This document shows positions 8,021-11,943 of a stretch of DNA of 11,943 nt, piece after piece. How positions within the stretch are numbered: position 1 is the stretch's first letter; each line of letters opens with the position of its first letter. Source of the DNA: Ferruginibacter sp. (GTDB taxonomy: Bacteria > Bacteroidota > Bacteroidia > Chitinophagales > Chitinophagaceae); the NCBI GenBank assembly GCA_025352435.1, contig JANXTN010000207.1:1-11943 (forward strand), given 5' to 3'. Under the pieces are notes generated by a model. It saw nothing but the letters and a program-made list of their open reading frames with translations, had not been told where the DNA came from and searched no databases. A program made the position numbers and the translations under genes.

Positions 8021-8048
8021 CAAAAGTAATTAAAACAATACTTAACAA
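8021..8048 (-). promoter_or_regulatory. Putative promoter of ndk
   Basis: The minus strand reads TTG (8048-8046), 17 bases, then TACTTTTG (8028-8021), an exact match to the Bacteroidetes -7 consensus TAnnTTTG with acceptable spacing. The implied start of transcription leaves a leader of only about ten bases before the ATG at 8005. Confidence 0.55.
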
Positions 8049-8172
8049 TAATAATTTGTTGAAGATAAGTATACTTCACTTGTTTATCGTCCTATTCACA
8101 TAAAAAAGAATTGCTTTTTGGCGTGGTGTTGCAAATACCAAGTATACCGAGAGCATTAACGATGTTTTTACT

Positions 8173-8180
8173 TACTTTTG
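8173..8180 (+). promoter_or_regulatory. Putative -7 promoter element of nrnA
   Basis: TACTTTTG matches TAnnTTTG exactly and continues as CGC, the same extended sequence (TACTTTTGCGC) as the ndk promoter on the other strand. No TTG lies at the expected -33 distance. The ATG at 8191 is only ten bases downstream, implying a leader of a few bases or none. Confidence 0.45.
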
Positions 8181-8190
8181 CGCCGCCTTT

Positions 8191-9210
8191 ATGCAGAAAA
8201 TTGAAAATTTATTCGAACAACTTACCAGCCCTAAAAAAGTGGTAATAACTATGCACCAGAAACCTGATGGTGATGCAATGGGCTCCACACTTGGATTATA
8301 CCACTTTCTTTTGCAGTTTGGTCATAAAGTAACTGTTATTTCTCCAACCAACTGGGCTTCGTTTATCGGATGGATGCCGGGTGTGGACAAAGTATTGGAT
8401 TATGAGCGGCAAACGGATGCCGGAAATGAATTGATTAAAAATGCAGATTGGATATTTTGTCTCGATTTTAATACGCTCAGCAGAACGAAGAGAATGGAAG
8501 AGGCATTAGAGAATGCTCTAAATGAAAGAATTTTAATTGATCACCACCAGGAACCACAGGTTGATAAATTTGCATATGGCATTAGCAATACCGCAAAAAG
8601 TAGTACTTGTGAAATGGTGTACGATTTTATTATCGACTCAGGAAATGCAAATAAAATATCCACTGAAGTTGCTCAATGTTTGTATGCAGGTGTCATGACA
8701 GACACCGGATCATTCAGATTTCCGGGAACCACAGCAAGTGTTCATAGAATGGTTGCTCATTTAAAAGACTTGGGCTTAGTTCATGCACCCATTCATGAGG
8801 CCCTGTTCGATAATGGTAGTGAAGCAAGATTGCGGTTTATAGGAAATGTGTTATTAAATAGGATGGAGGTTTTTTATGAATACAATACTGCATTAATTTC
8901 TATACCCCAACAGGATTTGATAAAATTCGATGTTAAAACAGGAGATACGGAAGGACTTGTAAATTATCCATTAAGCATTGTAGGAATTAAACTGGCAGCA
9001 ATCATAATTGACAGGGGAGAAGAAAGAAAATGTTCTTTTAGAAGCAAAGGTGAGTTTGATGTAAATACCTTTGCTAGAACCTATTTTAATGGCGGCGGGC
9101 ATTTCAATGCAGCAGGCGGGGCTACAAATGATACGCTTGAAAAAGCTGTTGATGATTTTAAAACAGCTATGATGAACCATAAAAAAGAATTAAGTACTTA
9201 TACATTTTAA
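8191..9210 (+). CDS. nrnA: DHH-family phosphoesterase, oligoribonuclease / pAp phosphatase
   Basis: Predicted cytoplasmic NrnA-type enzyme that degrades very short RNAs and dephosphorylates 3'-phosphoadenosine-5'-phosphate. The DHH domain has MHQKPDGDAMGST (H22, D26, D28), LDFN (D92), the signature DHH at 117-119 (LIDHHQEP) and GVMTDTGSFRFPGT (D171). The C-terminal DHHA1 domain ends in GGGHFNAAGG (301-310). The 339-residue length is typical of NrnA, and there are no CBS or membrane segments, which argues against a GdpP-type enzyme. Related DHH-DHHA1 proteins act on pApA from c-di-AMP, so that substrate is also possible. The FKBP lipoprotein gene starts 17 bases after its stop, so the two probably form an operon. 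Confidence 0.92.
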   Translation: MQKIENLFEQLTSPKKVVITMHQKPDGDAMGSTLGLYHFLLQFGHKVTVISPTNWASFIGWMPGVDKVLDYERQTDAGNELIKNADWIFCLDFNTLSRTKRMEEALENALNERILIDHHQEPQVDKFAYGISNTAKSSTCEMVYDFIIDSGNANKISTEVAQCLYAGVMTDTGSFRFPGTTASVHRMVAHLKDLGLVHAPIHEALFDNGSEARLRFIGNVLLNRMEVFYEYNTALISIPQQDLIKFDVKTGDTEGLVNYPLSIVGIKLAAIIIDRGEERKCSFRSKGEFDVNTFARTYFNGGGHFNAAGGATNDTLEKAVDDFKTAMMNHKKELSTYTF

Positions 9211-9227
9211 AATAAACAAAACAAAAA

Positions 9228-10310
9228 ATGAAAAAAAACGCATATTTATTATTGATGGCAGCTGTGCTTTTCACTGCCTGTAATTCTCCTTATAAAAAAG
9301 GTGATGAAGGAATGGAATACAAAATTATTGCTGATGGAAAGGGAGAAACATTGAAGCCAGGACAATTTATTGAATTTCATTTTACATCAGTTTATAACAA
9401 CGGTAAAAAAGACTCTATCTTAAACAGCACAAGAGACTTGGGTGGAGCACAAATCATCACCTTTGATTCTACAAATTTGCCTCCTGCATATTTTAAATTA
9501 TTTAAGCAGTTAAAAAAAGGTGATAGCCTTTCAACAAAAATGCTAACTGATACAGTATTTAAAAAACAACCGGAAGCAATGCCGCCGTTTATGAAAAAAG
9601 GAAATTATCTGTACACCAACATAAGAATCATCAATGTGTATAAAACACAGGAAGAAGCTGATAAAGCAAGACAGGCTAACATGGCTGCACAAGAAGTAAC
9701 AGGCAAGCAAAAAGCTGCAGCTCAACTTTTAAAAGACGATAGGGTGCTAGCAGAATATTTTGCGAAGAACAACATTAAAGCTACTAAAACGGAGAAGGGT
9801 GCTTATGTAGAAATTCTTCAACCGGGTACGGGTAAAAATCTTGATACTTCGGTAATTACTAAAATAAAATATACAGGTAAAACACTTGCAGGGAAAATGT
9901 TTGATTCCAATGTTGACCCATCCAAAGGGCATTTAGATCCACTTTCTGTAAACTTGACAAACGATATGTCATTAGGCGGAGGCGTGATACCGGGTATGAG
10001 CGATGGTTTAAAATTAATGAACAAAGGAACAAAGGCTAAAATCTACATTCCTTCAAGCCTTGCATACGGCGCAGCGGGTGCAGGTGGTGATATCGGACCA
10101 AATGAAAATTTAGTTTTTGAAGTTGAAGTGTTGGATATTCTTACAAAAGCACAGGCTGCTGCAGATGTAGCTGCTCAACAGAAAAAATTTCAAGAAATGC
10201 AAAAAAGATATACTGACAGCTTAACAAAAGCAAACCCTGAAGCAGCAAAGCAAATGCAACAACAGCAAATGCAGCGACAAATGCAACAGCAAGGACAAAA
10301 TCCTAGATAA
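9228..10310 (+). CDS. FKBP-type peptidyl-prolyl isomerase lipoprotein (two FKBP-like domains)
   Basis: Predicted envelope lipoprotein that helps fold exported proteins. MKKNAYLLLMAAVLFTAC is a lipoprotein signal with Cys18 as the likely lipidation site. Residues about 28-138 look like a degenerate FKBP domain (PGQFIEFHFTSVYNNGK, and a C-terminal strand NIRIINVY). Residues about 190-306 are a canonical FKBP domain: VTKIKYTG-type strand at 210-217, MFDSN (224-228), GGVIPGMSDGL (251-261), IPSSLAYG (274-281) and GPNENLVFEVEVLDI (290-304). A helical linker (about 140-185) joins them, and the protein ends in a Gln/Met-rich tail (341-360). The context after a DHH phosphoesterase recalls GldI-like lipoproteins of gliding Bacteroidetes, but GldI is shorter with one domain, so I give no symbol. 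It ends at the strong terminator 10328-10359. Confidence 0.9.
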   Translation: MKKNAYLLLMAAVLFTACNSPYKKGDEGMEYKIIADGKGETLKPGQFIEFHFTSVYNNGKKDSILNSTRDLGGAQIITFDSTNLPPAYFKLFKQLKKGDSLSTKMLTDTVFKKQPEAMPPFMKKGNYLYTNIRIINVYKTQEEADKARQANMAAQEVTGKQKAAAQLLKDDRVLAEYFAKNNIKATKTEKGAYVEILQPGTGKNLDTSVITKIKYTGKTLAGKMFDSNVDPSKGHLDPLSVNLTNDMSLGGGVIPGMSDGLKLMNKGTKAKIYIPSSLAYGAAGAGGDIGPNENLVFEVEVLDILTKAQAAADVAAQQKKFQEMQKRYTDSLTKANPEAAKQMQQQQMQRQMQQQGQNPR

Positions 10311-10327
10311 GACAAAATCATTCTTTC

Positions 10328-10359
10328 AAAAGCAGCTCTTTTTTTGAGCTGCTTTTTTT
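10328..10359 (+). terminator. Strong terminator between the FKBP gene and folP
   Basis: AAAAGCAGCTC (10328-10338), seven T as loop, GAGCTGCTTTT (10346-10356), with the T-run continuing to 10359. The stem is 11 perfect pairs. Its T-run touches the folP stop codon (10358-10360). On the minus strand the stem is the same but is followed by TTTTGAAAG, so it may also end folP transcripts, less strongly. Confidence 0.85.
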
Positions 10360-11188
10360 ATGCATTCCGGTATTGATCGTACAATGTAATTGCCTCCACT
10401 GCTTCTTTTACATCGTGTACTCTCAAAATATTTGCCCCGTTATGTAATGCTAAAGTATTTAAAACGGTTGTCCCATTTAAAGCTTCGTTTGGAGAAATAT
10501 TTAGAGTTTTGTAAATTGTACTTTTTCGAGATAAACCTGCGAGGATAGGACAATCCAGCATTTTAAAAACAGACAAATGTTTTAATAAATAAATATTTTG
10601 TGCAGCATTTTTTGCGAAGCCAAATCCAGGGTCAATAATTACATCTTTAATTCCTGCTGCTCTGCACTCGTTCACTTTCGCAACGAAATAATCCAGCATT
10701 TCTTTAATGATGTCCTTGTACTGATTTTGCTCCTTCATATTTTCAGGAGTGCCTTTCATGTGCATACATACATAAGGAACCTTTAAGTTCGCAACTGTCG
10801 TTATCATATTCTTATCCAGTTCACCTGCACTCACATCATTAACCATAGATGCTCCTGCAGCAACAGCTCCACTTGCTACCTCACTGTGAAATGTATCTAC
10901 AGAAATTATTGCTTCTTGAAAATGCTCCTTTATCATTTCTATTACAGGTATAACCCTTTGCAATTCGGTTTCCACGGTAATCGTAGCACTTCCGGGCTTC
11001 GTACTTTGTCCGCCAATATCTAAAATAGCAGCGCCATCATTCAACATTGTTGTTACAAGTTGTAAAATACCGTTTAACCCATTGTCTAAATCTCCCTTGT
11101 AAAAAGAATCATGCGTAGCATTTATAATTCCCATAACAATTGGTTTTTTTGTAGATATTAATTTTCCTTTACAGTTGAGTGATAACAT
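10358..11188 (-). CDS. folP: Dihydropteroate synthase
   Basis: Cytoplasmic TIM-barrel enzyme joining p-aminobenzoate to hydroxymethyl-dihydropterin diphosphate in folate synthesis; the sulfonamide target. With the ATG at 11188 it is 276 residues, the usual size. Motifs seen: MGIINATHDSFY (19-30), LDIGGQSTKPG (56-66), SVDTF (96-100), VNDVSAG (116-122), CMHMKGTPENM (141-151), DPGFGFAKN (186-194), GLSRK (218-222) and RVHDV (256-260). Two loop residues differ from the common motif: H26 replaces Pro in NxTPDSF, and K64 replaces Arg in STRPG. N23, F29, K222, R256 and H258 are kept. The frame stays open to an ATG at 11272, but that would add a non-homologous 28-residue stretch overlapping the divergent gene, so it was rejected. 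Confidence 0.95.
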   Translation of the reverse strand: MLSLNCKGKLISTKKPIVMGIINATHDSFYKGDLDNGLNGILQLVTTMLNDGAAILDIGGQSTKPGSATITVETELQRVIPVIEMIKEHFQEAIISVDTFHSEVASGAVAAGASMVNDVSAGELDKNMITTVANLKVPYVCMHMKGTPENMKEQNQYKDIIKEMLDYFVAKVNECRAAGIKDVIIDPGFGFAKNAAQNIYLLKHLSVFKMLDCPILAGLSRKSTIYKTLNISPNEALNGTTVLNTLALHNGANILRVHDVKEAVEAITLYDQYRNA

Positions 11189-11202
11189 TGCGGCAGTAAT
11201 TG

Positions 11203-11210
11203 TATTTTTG
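11203..11210 (+). promoter_or_regulatory. Putative -7 promoter element of the DUF1599 gene
   Basis: TATTTTTG matches TAnnTTTG. A TTG at 11175-11177 lies 25 bases upstream, slightly farther than usual. The expected transcript start is near 11217, just before ATG 11226. Translation from an upstream ATG at 11175 would begin before this promoter. Confidence 0.4.
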
Positions 11211-11220
11211 AAGCTATACA

Positions 11221-11247
11221 CAAATATGCTGAATAAAAACGGGCCAA
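11221..11247 (-). promoter_or_regulatory. Possible folP promoter
   Basis: The minus strand reads TTG (11247-11245), 16 bases, then CATATTTG (11228-11221), one mismatch from TAnnTTTG. The transcript would have a leader of roughly 26 bases before ATG 11188. It lies across the start of the divergent DUF1599 gene. Weak call based on pattern only. Confidence 0.22.
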
Positions 11248-11789
11248 TGACTACAGATGAACAATATGACAAAGTAATTGATACCTGCAGAAAAACATTT
11301 CTTAAAAAAACTGCTGACTACGGAACCTCTTGGAGGGTTTACAGAACTATCTCTGTGGCGGATCAAATCTATATCAAAGCAAAACGCATAAGAAATATAC
11401 AGGAAGGAATTGTACAGAAAATTAATGATGACATAAAAAGTGAATTCGCAGGAATATTAAATTATGCGATCATTGGCTTAATTCAATTAGATATAAGCAA
11501 TGATGACCCTGAAGACTTAGATGAAACAATTGTAGAAGAGTTTTATGATAAAAAAGCTGCTTTGGCCAAGGCTTTAATGAAAGATAAAAATCATGATTAC
11601 GGCGAGGCTTGGCGAGAAATGAGCCAGGAAAGTTTTGTAGATCTTTCTCTTGCAAAAGTTTTAAGAATTAAACAAATCATAGGAAACAAAGGGGTTACGC
11701 TTGTGAGTGAGGGTGTAGATGCTAACCTCTTTGATATTTTAAATTATGCAGTATTTGGATTGATATTAATTTCGGAAGGCGAACATTAA
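11226..11789 (+). CDS. DUF1599 protein with two tandem copies
   Basis: Bacteroidetes-type DUF1599 protein; this domain is also described as a nucleotide-modification-associated domain, but its biochemical role here is unknown. Two copies of one unit are visible in the 187-residue product: KKTADYGTSWR (28-38) with FAGILNYAIIGLIQL (74-88), and KNHDYGEAWRE (121-131) with LFDILNYAVFGLILI (168-182), offset by about 93 residues. No signal peptide or clear membrane span. The start is chosen at 11226 because it follows the putative -7 box at a short distance. ATG 11247 (MTTDEQYDKV) is an equally good fit to family N-termini. ATG 11175 is upstream of the promoter and adds residues unlike the family. 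It is divergent from folP, with 37 bases between starts, and 12 bases before the DoxX-like gene. Confidence 0.88.
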   Translation: MLNKNGPMTTDEQYDKVIDTCRKTFLKKTADYGTSWRVYRTISVADQIYIKAKRIRNIQEGIVQKINDDIKSEFAGILNYAIIGLIQLDISNDDPEDLDETIVEEFYDKKAALAKALMKDKNHDYGEAWREMSQESFVDLSLAKVLRIKQIIGNKGVTLVSEGVDANLFDILNYAVFGLILISEGEH

Positions 11790-11801
11790 AAATTATTCTG
11801 A

Positions 11802-11943
11802 ATGAAAGTCTTTGTTACTGTTGCACGAATTTTTACGGGATTATTATTTATTTTTTCAGGATTAGTAAAGGCAATTGATCCAAAAGGGCTTGCATTTAAA
11901 ATGCAGGAGTTTTTTGAAGCATGGAGTGGCAGCGGTTTTATTA
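11802..11943 (+). CDS. DoxX / BT_3928-family membrane protein (N-terminal part only)
   Basis: The first 47 residues of a gene that leaves the window. The product starts MKVFVTVARIFTGLLFIFSG and has a first transmembrane segment at about residues 5-22, followed by LVKAIDPKGLAFKMQEFF. The pattern SGLVKAIDPxG with a following K-x-x-E-F-F is typical of the DoxX-like BT_3928 family of Bacteroidetes, predicted inner-membrane proteins of four or more spans whose function is not established. It begins 12 bases after the DUF1599 stop and is very likely in the same operon. In many Bacteroidetes this pair is, to my recollection, followed by triose-phosphate isomerase (tpiA), which would be expected just beyond the window. 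Confidence 0.75.
   Translation, partial: MKVFVTVARIFTGLLFIFSGLVKAIDPKGLAFKMQEFFEAWSGSGFI

Noticed and set aside
8006..8023. N-terminal extension of Ndk to the ATG at 8023.
   Set aside because: It would start inside the exact TAnnTTTG promoter box, and the extra MRKKQI is not part of the family.
8024..8190. A small RNA or riboswitch in the ndk-nrnA gap.
   Set aside because: I see no long stem structure, terminator or conserved riboswitch core; the promoter boxes sit close to the starts and leave no room for leader elements.
11175..11225. N-terminal extension of the DUF1599 protein to the ATG at 11175.
   Set aside because: It lies upstream of the putative -7 box and overlaps the folP start; family members begin near the TTDEQYDKV segment.
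11189..11272. N-terminal extension of FolP to the ATG at 11272.
   Set aside because: It overlaps the divergent DUF1599 gene and its promoter, and the added hydrophobic 28 residues have no counterpart in dihydropteroate synthases.

Overview
The window looks like a chromosomal segment of a Bacteroidetes bacterium, probably near the Chitinophagaceae/Sphingobacteriia. The evidence is the AT-rich sequence, the near absence of Shine-Dalgarno sites, Bacteroidetes-type promoter elements (TAnnTTTG) a short distance before several start codons, a SusC/TonB-receptor-like outer-membrane protein with a carboxypeptidase-regulatory-like N-terminus, a two-copy DUF1599 protein followed by a DoxX-type membrane protein, and an FKBP lipoprotein behind a DHH phosphoesterase.

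Layout. Bases 1-141 are a perfect 59-bp inverted repeat around a 23-bp centre. It cuts off the 3' end of the outer-membrane barrel gene (73-2628, minus) and looks like a fold-back junction at a contig end, not biology. Divergent from that gene are glgB (glycogen branching enzyme) and a secreted TPR protein, ending in a GNRA-loop terminator at 5788-5807. A minus-strand block follows: an arginase (5806-6753), an orphan CrtA/spheroidene-monooxygenase-like protein (6796-7476) with its own terminator, and ndk (7589-8005), which ends in a UUCG-loop terminator. From the ndk upstream region, nrnA (8191-9210) and a two-domain FKBP lipoprotein (9228-10310) run to the right and meet folP (10358-11188, minus) at a strong hairpin terminator. 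folP is divergent from the DUF1599 gene (11226-11789) and a partial DoxX-family gene that runs off the window.

The genes are mostly housekeeping: glycogen branching, arginine breakdown, nucleotide balance (ndk), nanoRNA/pAp recycling (nrnA), envelope protein folding (FKBP) and folate synthesis (folP). Packing is tight. Three terminators overlap or abut the stop codon of a gene, and the divergent pairs share short promoter regions. I see no tRNA, rRNA, CRISPR array, transposase, prophage gene or defence island, and no convincing new multi-gene system. The points most worth a second look are the fold-back at the left edge, the CrtA homologue outside any visible carotenoid cluster, and the altered pterin/diphosphate-loop residues in FolP. 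No gene-free stretch exceeds 300 bases; the longest is 8006-8190, which holds the divergent ndk/nrnA promoters.
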